A model generated the notes under the pieces. That model made no database searches. It saw only the letters and a list, made by a program, of their open reading frames with translations, and was not told the DNA's origin. Of a DNA stretch of 64,000 bases, positions 27,617-37,700 are shown piece after piece. Within the stretch, counting starts at the first letter, position 1. Each line of letters starts with the position of its first letter. Source of the stretch: Flavobacterium sp. (GTDB taxonomy: Bacteria > Bacteroidota > Bacteroidia > Flavobacteriales > Flavobacteriaceae); assembly GCA_016714905.1 (NCBI GenBank), contig JADKBW010000004.1, forward strand, positions 124,001-188,000, read 5' to 3'. Made by a program: the position numbers and the translations under genes.

Positions 27617-27624
27617 CAAATTTA
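27617..27624 (-). promoter_or_regulatory. -7 box (TAAATTTG) for the giant modular protein
   Basis: Minus-strand TAAATTTG, 26 nt before the ATG at 27590. It leaves a leader of about 20 nt and excludes the 27656 start. No clear -33 element. Confidence 0.5.
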
Positions 27625-28079
27625 GGCAGATGCGCATCCAGAAGTTGCAGATTCAAATTGCAAAAAAACTATACGAAAGGTTTTTTAAACGTTTAAACTC
27701 TTACCAGTAGGTTTTACGAGCTTTTTGAAGCAGTAGTTACTACATCGTTTTCGAATTAATGAATGAAATAGTGTCTTACCAAAGAAAATGATGTAGTAAT
27801 GTAGAGGCAAAGAATTATTATATTTATAATAATAGCCTTACATTTTTAGTAAATTATCGGTCGATTGATGAGTAAATGGTTAATCTGTATTTAAATTTGT
27901 AGCAACTTATTATTATTAATTTTAGCAATATCTTAATTTTATTAAGAAGTTATTAAGATAAAAACATAAGCATCTAGAATCGATTGCTATATCATAAAAG
28001 CCAGACTCAACCGGTCGGAAAGTGGTTTAATCAATCTTAAATTCGAAGATGTTTTGATTTGATCGTAGAAAAGTGTTTT
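27625..28079. other. AT-rich intergenic region between two minus-strand surface genes
   Basis: About 455 bases with no credible coding frame and no RNA gene. AT-rich with scattered direct words (TTATTATTATTAA, TTATTAAGA) but no hairpin with a T run, so I see no terminator for the 28080 gene here. Confidence 0.5.
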
Positions 28080-30992
28080 TTATCTAATTTGTTTCACCTC
28101 AAAAAAAGTCTTTCCAAAGTAGGAATCGACAGCAACACTCGGTTGGTAATTTTCAGCAAAAATTTCGACATAATCGCCAATTGCTAGGTAAACGGTACAA
28201 TTGATATTTCGATTAACCATGCCAATATTGGAGTGATTTGCCGTAGTCTGTTGGTATAAAGCTCCATTTTTGTATACTCCAATAGAGTAGAATTGCGTGT
28301 TGCTTTGATTGTCGGTATGATAACCGGCATTCACTTCATAATAGCCCGCTCTTACTGCGACGAATTGGTTGGTTCCTGTATTAAATTCGGAGTTCACATC
28401 AAAAACAACAGTATTAAAATTGATACGCTGCCATCCTGTAGTGGCTAATAGTTGGTTGCCGCTCAAATTGGTTCTGACAACAGATAGCGAAGTTGGAACA
28501 ACCCAAGAGGCATTTCCAGCAGCGTCACTTTGTAAAACGGCATTGTTTGCAGCTCCAGTAGTCATTTGGAAATTGGTTGTTTTGGTTTTACCATTTACTT
28601 CCAACTTATTTCCGGCTGTCGGTGTTGTTCCGATTCCGAAATTAGTTCCGTCATCAACTGCAATTCCGTCTACTAATGTGGTACCATTCCATTTTGGAAC
28701 ACTATTGTTTGTTGCCGACGAAACTTCTGGATCTGTTTCGGTGATTGCTAAAGTGGAAGGATTTACCCATGAAGTTGCACCCGCGCCATTGGTTTGAAGG
28801 ACTTGTAGATTGGTGCCTCTGCTGGTGGGTAGGGCGAAACCTGCAACGGTTGGATTTCCGACTTGTATTGTTCCATTTACTCGAACAATATTGGTGTCAA
28901 ATTCGCCATAAACTAATGCTCCATTAGCGTCTGCACTGGAGTTTTCTATATATAATTTATTACTTCCTGTTTCGGCACGTCCTGCTTGAAAACCGATTCC
29001 AACGTTACCATTTCCTGCTATATTTCGCAGGGCATCATAACCAACAGCAACGTTGTTTGTTCCTGTGATGGAATTACGTAGGGCGCAAAATCCAATTGCT
29101 GTATTTCCTGTGTTGGCTAAAAAAGGAGCATTGTAGCTGGTCATCGCTTGACGTCCAATTGCTACGTTAAAATTAGAAGTCGTATTAGAAAACATGGCCC
29201 CTGAACCGATAGCGATATTTTCAGAGCCTGTCGTATTTGAAAAAAGGGCAAGATCACCCATTCCCGTATTTCGTTGGCCTGTTGTAAGAGAAGTTAAAAC
29301 ATTGGCTCCAAATGCCACATTTCTTACCCCAAATTGCGAGGCAAAGTTAATTGTTGGGTTCAAAAGTGAATTGGCTCCAAAAACTGTATTTCCGTTATTG
29401 TAGTTGAAACTTCCATCATAGGTTGGATCCCCAATATAGCCGGAACGAATGCCATTTCTCTTAAAAACAATATCTTGATTGTCCGTCGTTCCGATAAAGT
29501 TAGAAGCTGGCGTGGTTCCGCTATTTCCCGTCGTTTGCCATGCTGAACTATTGAGACTTTGCCAAGTGACATTTCCAGAACCATCTGTCTGAATAAATTG
29601 TCCATTACTACCGCGAGAAGGTGGCAAGATATAATTGTTTAAAGTTGTTGTTCCAATCGATACATTTCCTAAAAAGTAACCCGCGTAATTGGTTCCTGAT
29701 TTTAATACTTCGGAGTAAATTCCGTAATGCGTTCCGCCAGCAGCAGGATTAATGTAATTGTAGTTGCCGTATTTTAGTCCTGTTCCAGCACCATCTAAAG
29801 TATTGAAAGTCCCATAGTGTGTCACGTTGGCACTATTTGTAATCTGGTTATAGGTTCCGTATTGCAATCCAGTTCCAGTACCTGACAAAACATTAAAACT
29901 ACCGAAGTGAATTCCGCTGCCGGTATTACTGATGGTGTTGGCTGTCCCGTACTGAATTCCGGTACCTACACCACTTAAATTCGTAAAACTACCATAGTGA
30001 TTTCCTGTTCCTGTGTTTCCAATATTGCTACTCATCCCGTATTGGGTGCCATTTCCACTACCCAATAGATCAAAGTAACTTCCAAAATGACTCGCGTTTC
30101 CTGTATTGCTTACACTAATATACTCACCATATTGCTCGCCGGCACCAGTTCCCGATAAATCAGTAAATACACCGTAATGAATACCACTTCCTGCTCCTGA
30201 AAGGTTGTTGTTGGTGCCATAGTGAATTGCATTACTCGAATTGGAAATATTAATACTACTTCCATATTGTTTGCCAGTTCCTGCTCCACCAATGTCGCTA
30301 TACACACCATAGTGATTTCCTGTTCCTGAGCCAATCATTTCATTGTAAGTACCATGATGATTGCTATTCCCCGAATTGCTGATCGTATTAGCAGTGCCAA
30401 ATTGAGAACCCGTTGCTCCAGTTCCAGACAGACTGTTCATAACGCCGTACGTTGTATCGGTTGAAGAACCACTTAGGGAATTATTCAAACTAATATTGGC
30501 AAAAGCATTACTCGTGGTGTTGGTATAAATTAAGTTGGCAGTTCGATCAACATTAGTCGATTGTACTTCCAAAGGATGATTGGCAGTATTTTTTCCAATG
30601 GCTACATTTCCTGTATGAAACATATTGTCGGTAATCAAAGTTGGTGCAGTGGTCGTTCCCACTTTATACCAATCTGCATCAGAGTTTGCCGTCGAATTTA
30701 TTCCGACCCAACTGGTAGAAGCGTTATTCCAATAATAAAAACCGGGTTGATTTGCACCTGAAGTTGTGGTTAGAAAAACCAACATTCCGTTTTGTGAAGC
30801 TGTTGGATTGGCTGCTGGGAATGTATCGATCCGTGGAATTAAGACTCCGTCAGTATTAGCGGGTGTCGCTTGATTCGAAGGGCGAATATCTAGCGTCGCA
30901 TTTGGGGTCGTTGTCCCTATACCGATTTGAGCATCAGCAAATTGTACTACAATTAAGCATAAAACTATAACAAAGTATATTTTCAACTTCAT
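28080..30992 (-). CDS. Surface fibre protein with 15-residue YG repeats, YadA-head-like repeats and a C1q-like end
   Basis: An exported protein of 970 aa with signal peptide ending FADAQ, then the same GIGTTTP...LDI opening as the fibre gene at 14.8 kb. Residues about 182-437 are 17 near-perfect units of 15 residues, each starting YG, FG or HG and ending H or Q. Residues about 530-700 carry NxAIGxxAL-type head repeats. A DGTNFGIG block similar to the 14.8 kb protein follows. The last 135 residues look like a C1q/TNF-type trimerisation barrel (GWQRINFNTV, FVAVRAGYYEVNAGY). It is probably a trimeric surface fibre. No sorting domain is visible. Confidence 0.85.
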   Translation of the reverse strand: MKLKIYFVIVLCLIVVQFADAQIGIGTTTPNATLDIRPSNQATPANTDGVLIPRIDTFPAANPTASQNGMLVFLTTTSGANQPGFYYWNNASTSWVGINSTANSDADWYKVGTTTAPTLITDNMFHTGNVAIGKNTANHPLEVQSTNVDRTANLIYTNTTSNAFANISLNNSLSGSSTDTTYGVMNSLSGTGATGSQFGTANTISNSGNSNHHGTYNEMIGSGTGNHYGVYSDIGGAGTGKQYGSSINISNSSNAIHYGTNNNLSGAGSGIHYGVFTDLSGTGAGEQYGEYISVSNTGNASHFGSYFDLLGSGNGTQYGMSSNIGNTGTGNHYGSFTNLSGVGTGIQYGTANTISNTGSGIHFGSFNVLSGTGTGLQYGTYNQITNSANVTHYGTFNTLDGAGTGLKYGNYNYINPAAGGTHYGIYSEVLKSGTNYAGYFLGNVSIGTTTLNNYILPPSRGSNGQFIQTDGSGNVTWQSLNSSAWQTTGNSGTTPASNFIGTTDNQDIVFKRNGIRSGYIGDPTYDGSFNYNNGNTVFGANSLLNPTINFASQFGVRNVAFGANVLTSLTTGQRNTGMGDLALFSNTTGSENIAIGSGAMFSNTTSNFNVAIGRQAMTSYNAPFLANTGNTAIGFCALRNSITGTNNVAVGYDALRNIAGNGNVGIGFQAGRAETGSNKLYIENSSADANGALVYGEFDTNIVRVNGTIQVGNPTVAGFALPTSRGTNLQVLQTNGAGATSWVNPSTLAITETDPEVSSATNNSVPKWNGTTLVDGIAVDDGTNFGIGTTPTAGNKLEVNGKTKTTNFQMTTGAANNAVLQSDAAGNASWVVPTSLSVVRTNLSGNQLLATTGWQRINFNTVVFDVNSEFNTGTNQFVAVRAGYYEVNAGYHTDNQSNTQFYSIGVYKNGALYQQTTANHSNIGMVNRNINCTVYLAIGDYVEIFAENYQPSVAVDSYFGKTFFEVKQIR
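29682..30449 (-). repeat. 17 tandem 45-bp units encoding 15-residue YG repeats
   Basis: Unit pattern: aromatic-G-x5-(I/L)-S-x-x-G-x-G-x-(H/Q). One unit has 16 residues; the rest are 15. Terminal residues alternate Q and H through most of the array, hinting at a two-unit structural period. Confidence 0.85.
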
Positions 30993-31024
30993 ATTTAAGG
31001 TTTAGTTGTAAATTAAGGGTTCGA

Positions 31025-31032
31025 CAAATGTA
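31025..31032 (-). promoter_or_regulatory. -7 box (TACATTTG) for the 28080 fibre gene
   Basis: Minus-strand exact TAnnTTTG match, 32 nt before the ATG at 30992. Confidence 0.5.
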
Positions 31033-31169
31033 AAATAATTTTCTAAAAAAATGATTTTTAGCAGTAAAATCAACTATTTTGGTTAAGAAAGTATGGTGTT
31101 TTGAGCTGATATGAGTATTTATTTTTTAGTTTAGATTACTTTAGTGATTTTTGCATTTCAAATCAGTCT

Positions 31170-32123
31170 ATGTTAAGCGTAAAGAACATTTCATTTTCTT
31201 ATACCGATAAGCGAATTATTGGTAATGTTTCCTTTTCCATAGAGAAAGGGAAATGCCTCGCCGTAATTGGAGAAAGTGGTTGCGGTAAGAGTACACTGCT
31301 ACAGCTCGTTTATGGCTTGCATGATTTAAATCAAGGAAGCCTATTTTGGAATGAAACTGAAGTGTTAGGGCCCAAGTTTAATCTTATTCCAGGTATGGAG
31401 CAGATGAAGTATTTGGCACAAGATTTTGATTTAATGCCCTATATTACTGTTGCTGAAAACGTTGGAAAGTACCTTTCTAACAGCAACTTAAAGTTGAAGA
31501 AATCTCGAATCACCGAATTGCTTTCCTTGGTTGAAATGGAGGAATTTGCGGACACGAAAGCACAATTTTTGAGTGGTGGACAAATGCAGCGTGTAGCTAT
31601 TGCGCGGGTGTTGGCATTGGAACCAGAACTGCTTTTGCTTGATGAACCATTCAGTCATATTGATACTTTCAGAAAAAATGGTTTACGAAGAAGGGTCTTT
31701 AGTTATCTCAAGGAAAAAGAAATCACGTGTATTGTCGCGACGCATGACAGCAAAGATATTTTGTCGTTTAGCGATGAAACTTTAGTCTTGCGGGATGGAA
31801 AAGTAGTGACTAACGGCTGTACAAAAAGTGTCTACGAAGAGCGAATCGATTTTTATACGGCATCCCTTTTCGACGATGTCAATGTAATCTCTAGTTCCAT
31901 CTTGGGACTCAAAGGAGAAGAGCGAACAGTTTATTTATTTCCTTATCAACTCAAAGTCGTTTCTCATTCAGAATTGAAGGTAACAGTAGTACAATCGTAT
32001 TTCAAAGGAAATGGGTTTTTGATTGAATCAATCTTTTTGAATCAAAAAGTATTTTTTGAAAACGAATTTCAGATTGATGCAAATAGTGAGGTTTATTTAG
32101 AAATGAAAAATTGTCCGCATTAA
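31170..32123 (+). CDS. ABC transporter ATP-binding protein (importer type)
   Basis: A 317-residue ATPase subunit. Walker A is GESGCGKST (34-42), the signature is LSGGQMQR, Walker B is LLLLDEP and the switch histidine is in IVATHD. The last 90 residues (from about YLFPYQLKVV) look like a TOBE-type regulatory domain, as in importers of sulfate, molybdate, thiamine or polyamines. No permease or binding protein lies nearby, so it is an orphan ATPase and its substrate is unknown. It has no signal peptide and acts at the cytoplasmic side of the inner membrane. Confidence 0.9.
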   Translation: MLSVKNISFSYTDKRIIGNVSFSIEKGKCLAVIGESGCGKSTLLQLVYGLHDLNQGSLFWNETEVLGPKFNLIPGMEQMKYLAQDFDLMPYITVAENVGKYLSNSNLKLKKSRITELLSLVEMEEFADTKAQFLSGGQMQRVAIARVLALEPELLLLDEPFSHIDTFRKNGLRRRVFSYLKEKEITCIVATHDSKDILSFSDETLVLRDGKVVTNGCTKSVYEERIDFYTASLFDDVNVISSSILGLKGEERTVYLFPYQLKVVSHSELKVTVVQSYFKGNGFLIESIFLNQKVFFENEFQIDANSEVYLEMKNCPH

Positions 32124-32129
32124 TATCAA

Positions 32130-32157
32130 TTTGGAATGATTTGTTTCTCTAAATTTG
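32130..32157 (+). promoter_or_regulatory. Promoter TTTG-N16-TAAATTTG
   Basis: TTTG at 32130-32133 and TAAATTTG at 32150-32157 precede the ATG at 32177 by 20 nt. The spacer is slightly short. Confidence 0.5.
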
Positions 32158-32176
32158 TGGCAAATCATTTTATCTC

Positions 32177-33463
32177 ATGAAAAAAATTTTCCTTTCTATT
32201 CTATTGATTTCAGTTACGATGCAGGCACAATTGCAGTGGAGACCGTTGGCTGCGTCTATCACCAACATCGATAATCAACGTTTTGATGATGTGTTTTTTA
32301 TCAACGAAAATATCGGATGGGCCGCTAATGGCGCTTATGCAGCGGTGTATAAAACCATTGATGGTGGTGCAACTTGGACCACTCAAGTTACCGAGCAGTC
32401 GCTTGGAGGTAATTACTATTTCAGAAATATTGAATTTTTGGACGAGAATATTGGTTTTCTTGGAACCTTAAATAATTTGTTCCTCAAAACAAATGATGGC
32501 GGAAACAATTGGACTCCTGTAACAAATATTCCGAATAATCCGGCAGCGATTTGTGGATTAGATGCTGTAGGTTCCTCTACCATTTTTGGTTGCGGAGCTT
32601 ATTTTTCACCTGCTTTTATTATCAAGTCGACTGATAGTGGCGCCACTTGGACGTCTACAGATATGAGTGCTTATGCGACTGCCTTGGTTGAAATTCAATT
32701 TTTGGATGAAAATGTTGGATATGCTTCGGGTTCGGATAACACGGGAGGCATTATTTTAAAAACCACAGATGGAGGCGTAACTTGGACTAACATCTACAGC
32801 TCCAATGTTCCTGGCGAATATGTTTGGAAACTACAAATTCTGGCTTCAAACTCTAATGTTGTTTTTGGTTCAGTCGAAGCCAATGCACCCAACAATGGAA
32901 GGATGATTCGTTCCTTAGATGCTGGAGTGACTTGGATCAGCAAGGAAGTGCCCTATACCAGCGTTCAAGCTGTTGGATTTTTAACCGAGACTCATGGTTG
33001 GATGGGTGGATATACATCGACTATTGGTACCAATTTTCCATTTATGGAAACACAAGACGGCGGAGACACATGGACTGACGCTGGAGTGGGTGGTAATTTG
33101 AATAGAATATTTTTTCTTTCTGATAATCTTGCTTATGCTTCTGGTGCAACTATTTATAAATTTAGCGAAAGTAGTTTGTCGAATTCAAGCTTTACTGAAT
33201 CGACTCGTGTCCCATTGAATGTCAAAATTCTACCGAATCCTATCAAAGACAAATTGAATGTTTCTATCGAGTTTCCAAGCAATGATCATATTGTTTTGGA
33301 GATTTATGATGCTACAGGAAAGTTCATAAAATCCCTCAAAGTGGACACCATTGAAAAAGCTGGGACTAAGAACTATACTTTTGATTTTCCATATGCTTCG
33401 GGCGCTTATCTTTTGAACCTTCATAATGATACGGGAAGGCAATCGGTGAAGTTCGTCAAATAA
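32177..33463 (+). CDS. T9SS type A secreted protein with YCF48/BNR-type propeller repeats
   Basis: A 428-residue exported protein with a signal peptide ending MQAQ. Residues about 30-325 contain repeated TxDGGxTWT blades and DENIGxxxG strands (YCF48-like / sialidase Asp-box propeller). The last 75 residues are a type A sorting domain (ILPNPIKDKLNV, SGAYLLNL, VKFVK end), so the protein should cross the outer membrane by the T9SS and be attached to the surface. The propeller usually mediates binding; catalytic residues of sialidases are not apparent. It is monocistronic. Confidence 0.9.
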   Translation: MKKIFLSILLISVTMQAQLQWRPLAASITNIDNQRFDDVFFINENIGWAANGAYAAVYKTIDGGATWTTQVTEQSLGGNYYFRNIEFLDENIGFLGTLNNLFLKTNDGGNNWTPVTNIPNNPAAICGLDAVGSSTIFGCGAYFSPAFIIKSTDSGATWTSTDMSAYATALVEIQFLDENVGYASGSDNTGGIILKTTDGGVTWTNIYSSNVPGEYVWKLQILASNSNVVFGSVEANAPNNGRMIRSLDAGVTWISKEVPYTSVQAVGFLTETHGWMGGYTSTIGTNFPFMETQDGGDTWTDAGVGGNLNRIFFLSDNLAYASGATIYKFSESSLSNSSFTESTRVPLNVKILPNPIKDKLNVSIEFPSNDHIVLEIYDATGKFIKSLKVDTIEKAGTKNYTFDFPYASGAYLLNLHNDTGRQSVKFVK

Positions 33464-33511
33464 TTTCGTTTTTTTAGTATCAAAATTAGCGGAAAATAAA
33501 TTATTGTCAAT

Positions 33512-33546
33512 TTTGACGTTGCTGTATTGTCAATTGTTTAAATTTG
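33512..33546 (+). promoter_or_regulatory. Promoter TTTG-N23-TAAATTTG for the FabH gene
   Basis: TTTG at 33512-33515 and TAAATTTG at 33539-33546, 28 nt before the ATG at 33575. The spacer is at the long end. Confidence 0.5.
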
Positions 33547-33574
33547 ATTTCAATTTTTATTAAATCAATATAAG

Positions 33575-34584
33575 ATGTACCAATCTAAAATCTCCGGACT
33601 AGGTTACTATGTTCCCGAAAACATTGTTACGAACGATGATCTTTCAAAAATTATTGATACGAATGACGAATGGATTCAAGAGCGAACCGGTATCAAAGAG
33701 CGCCGGCATGTGGTAAAAGGTAGTGGAGAAACCACCACCACGATGGGCATTAAAGCGGCCGAAATTGCCATAAAACGTTCTGGAGTTGCGAAGGAAGATA
33801 TTGATTTTATTGTTTTTGCTACTATTTCTCCAGATTACTATTTTCCTGGTCCAGGTGTGATGTTGCAAAAAGAATTGGGGTTGAAAACCGTGGGTGCATT
33901 GGATATTCGAAATCAATGTTCAGGATTTGTTTATGCGCTGTCTATTGCTGATCAGTACATTAAAACGGGCATGTATCAAAATATTTTGATTGTCGGTTCT
34001 GAACTGCAGTCCCTTGGTTTAGATATGACGACCAGAGGACGCAGTGTTTCTGTAATTTTTGGAGATGGAGCAGGAGCGGCAGTAATTTCTCGCTCGGCAG
34101 ATTCTAGCCAAGGCGTATTATCGACGCACTTACATTCCGAGGGGGAACATGCTAAAGAACTTTCCGTATTGGCACCAGGAATGGGAGGTCGTTGGGTTAC
34201 CGATATTCTAGCGGATAACGATCCTAATGACGAGAGTTACTTTCCTTATATGAATGGGCAATTTGTATTCAAAAATGCGGTGGTTCGATTTAGCGAAGTC
34301 ATTCACGAAGGATTAGCTGCAAATAATTTACAAGTAAGCGATATCGATATGCTTATTCCGCATCAGGCGAATTTGAGAATTTCTCAATTTATTCAAAAAA
34401 GTTTGGCTTATCAGATGACCAAGTTTTCAATAACATTCAAAAGTACGGCAACACTACGGCGGCTTCTATTCCGATTGCATTGACAGAAGCGTGGGAGTTG
34501 GGTAAAATCAAATCGGGAGATGTTGTTGTTTTGGCAGCTTTTGGCAGCGGCTTTACTTGGGCAAGTGCCATCATTAAATGGTAG
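33575..34584 (+). pseudogene. Beta-ketoacyl-ACP synthase III family (FabH-like), one missing base near 34404
   Basis: Initiates fatty acid or related acyl chains by condensing acyl-CoA with malonyl-ACP. The first frame shows catalytic Cys115 in RNQCSGF and the His of the PHQANLR motif, then stops at 34483 after an abnormal tail. The true C terminus, with the catalytic Asn in YGNTTAAS and the FGSGFTWASAI ending, lies in the next frame up to 34584. Adding one G (TTGG to TTGGG at about 34404) restores a 336-residue protein. The length and full triad suggest a functional gene with a sequence error. It stands alone, so it may be the housekeeping FabH or a specialised paralogue. Confidence 0.9.
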
Positions 34585-34602
34585 ATGTCGATTTTTAGAA
34601 AC

Positions 34603-34636
34603 AAAAAAAACCAGAGTGCACACTCTGGTTTTTTCT
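34603..34636 (+). terminator. Rho-independent terminator after the FabH gene
   Basis: AACCAGAGTG and CACTCTGGTT pair perfectly around CA, followed by T6; A8 upstream makes it potentially bidirectional. Confidence 0.88.
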
Positions 34637-34773
34637 CTCTAACTAAAACTCAATTTATATAAAACCCAATTATAAAAATTACTAACTCGTTCTATTTTTG
34701 ATTGATGTATACAGTAGACTTTTGTTTGTGTCTTTTGTTACAGTAAGATCGAAAATAGTTTTCAAATTTCAAT

Positions 34774-37700
34774 TTATCTCTTCATTGCAAAGTGTGATTT
34801 GAATTCTTTCTCAACATTATCTTCTTCATAGGTTATTGTAAACCAATAGTCATCGGATGGCAATGTTTGTCCGCTAAGCGTTCCGTCCCAACCGCTGCTG
34901 CTTGGCTTTAGCTGTGTAATCAGTTTTCCGTAACGATCGTAGATATAAATTACAGATTTTGATTGATTTTCCAAAGCACTAATGTTCCAAGTGTCGTTAT
35001 AACCATCTCCATTTGGGGTGAAGAATTTTGGATAATTCACTACCAGCACTTGCGTTGTAGTATTTCCGCAACCATTTTTGTCTCGAACTGTAATGGTATG
35101 TACTCCCGAAGAAACATTTTCAAATGTTGGGCTGTCTTGAAACGGTCCAAAATCTAGTTGATATTCGTAATCACCTCCGACGCCGACAGCATTTATTGTG
35201 ATAACCTGATTGTCATCAAAGTTCTCAGAAACTGTATAACTTACGATGGCCGGTTCTGAAGAAATCACTGTCGCTGGAGTTGGCTCTGATGCGCAACCTG
35301 TCACAAGATCTGTAGCAATGACAGAGTAAACGCCTGGCAATATTGCTCGGTACGTGCTTGCGCTTCCTACGACGATTCCGTCTTCGTTCACCCATTGGAA
35401 ACTATAATTAGTCGCGCTAAGTCCACTTGAAATGGTATAAGGGTTTAACAAAAGATTGTTTGTGCTATCAAAACACATCGTTCCACTTTGTGGTGTTGGT
35501 TCTGGAATTTTGTTCACTCGAACTTGAATGACTTTAATGTCAAAGCAATTAGGCGTTAGTGTATTTGAAACTCGAACGTAAATCGTTTTTGTTGTTGACG
35601 TTGTCACACTATTTACACCCGCAGTAGCGTCAGCAAATGAAGTATGATAAGTCACGGTAAATTCCGCACCCGTTTGTGCACCAAGAATTGTTGCATTTAA
35701 GGTCGTGAAATCAAAATTCGTAATTCCATCATTAGTGCCATCATTGTCGCAAGTAGTAAGCATATTACTTGGTACCGAGTTCGCAGTTGGCGCGTCAACA
35801 ATAGTTACTTCAAATGAACTTTCATCATAACTAATCGAGTCGAATGGCGCTATGCCGTAGATATAAACAGTTTGAGAATTTGTAATTGCCTGTCCAGCCA
35901 AAAGTTCAGTTCCTGTTCCCAATGCGCCTGTAAAATATTTACCTACATTTAAAGTCGGTAGTATAAAACGTTCACAAGTAATGACATTGTTTATTTCGTC
36001 GACATTGAAAATAGTTGTGGAGAAACTTTCCTCATCGGTACAATTTGGCGTTGTAGCTGTTTCTGCATAGATATATATGGTTTGATCATTGTTAATCGTG
36101 TCACCAGCATTCAGTAGCGTTCCTGTTTTGTTAGGACCAGTATAATAATTACCTACTGCAAGAACTGGTAAAGTGTAGGATCCAACCGCGTTGACATGAG
36201 CCATCGGCGCAATAACTGGAGTTGCATTGATTGTTACTGTGAAACTATTTTCATCACTACAGTTGATTCTTTCGCCAGATTCTCTGTAGACGTAGAGGGT
36301 TTGTGAAGTCGTTATTACGTCACCTGCCAATAATAGGTTTCCTTCACCACTGGTTGGTCCACCAGGAAGTTTGAAATAATTCCCATTTTGTAATGCGGGT
36401 AAAGTATAGCTGTCACAAGCAACTACATTTGCTGGCGCATCAGCTTCTATAGAATATACCGTAATATTGAAGCTATTTTCGTTGGTACAAAATGGTGCTA
36501 CCGCTGCAATCGCATAAATATAAATCGTTTGTGACGTTGTAATAAGAGTTCCACCCGCTAGTTGTGTTCCTGTACCATTAGGACCAGTAAAATAATTACC
36601 TGCCGACAGGTCGGTTAAGACGTACGAATTACAAATATCAATGTCCGATCTTGAATCAATTATTGGTTTTGCACTAATACTTACTGTAAAACTGGATTCA
36701 TTATAGCAAGTAGAAGTAGAAGTAGATTGTTTATATATGTAAATGGTTTGCGTTGCTGTTATGATATCTCCTGGTTGTAGGTTCGTTCCAGTTTGATTTG
36801 GTCCGGTGTAATAGGCTCCGCTATTTAATGTTGGTAGTGTATAGCTTTCGCAGGCAACAACATCTGCAAGCGTATCGATGATTGGTTGTGCGATAGAAAC
36901 CACAAAATGAAGATTATCGGTACAATTACTACCGCCTGTTTGAACATAAACATAAATAGTCTGTGTCATGTTAATAACCGTTCCAGCTGGTATCTCTTGA
37001 CCAGAACCTTGTGGACCGGTGAAGTATTTTCCAACTGTTAAGACAGGCAAAGTATAGGGCTCACACTGAGACACATCTGCAGGAGTAATTAGTCCAACAA
37101 CCACATCAAAGGAAGCGTCTGCTGTACAATCGTTTGGCGTAGCTGCATGAACGTATACCGTTTGTGAATTGCTTAATACGGTTCCCGCTGCTAATGTTGT
37201 GCCGTTCCCATTTGCTTCTGTGAAATAGTTTCCTACAGTCAGAGCAGGCAAAGTATATCCGACACAATCAAATGCGTTACTAAAAGTCGGTAAACTAATG
37301 GTAGGGAGAATCGTAATTGTAAAATCTTCATTTATTTCACAAAAAGGAGGTTCTTCCGACAAGTAATAGAAGTTCAGTGTTTGAGTCTCCGTGAGTACAG
37401 TTCCATTTGGAATCAAAGTTCCAGTTCCACCATGACCGGTAAAGTAATTTCCGACTGCGGGACTCGGCAGTGCATAACTACCGCAATAACTTGCACTGTC
37501 AGGAACTAACGATTCAGGGTCAAGAATTGTTACAATAAGTGTACTGCTGTTTGAACATCCTGAAGGTCCGCCTGGCTGATTAAAAATATGAATAGTAGAC
37601 GTTGTTGAGATGCTTTCACCAGCAGCCAATGCAGTACCATTGCCGTTAGCCTCTGTAAAGTAATTTCCGTTTGTTAATGCTGGCAATATAAATTGTTCGC

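Noticed and set aside
29682..30449. 45-bp periodic repeats considered as a CRISPR or minisatellite
   Set aside because: The period is in protein (15 aa) within a continuous frame; repeats vary at DNA level and there are no spacers.
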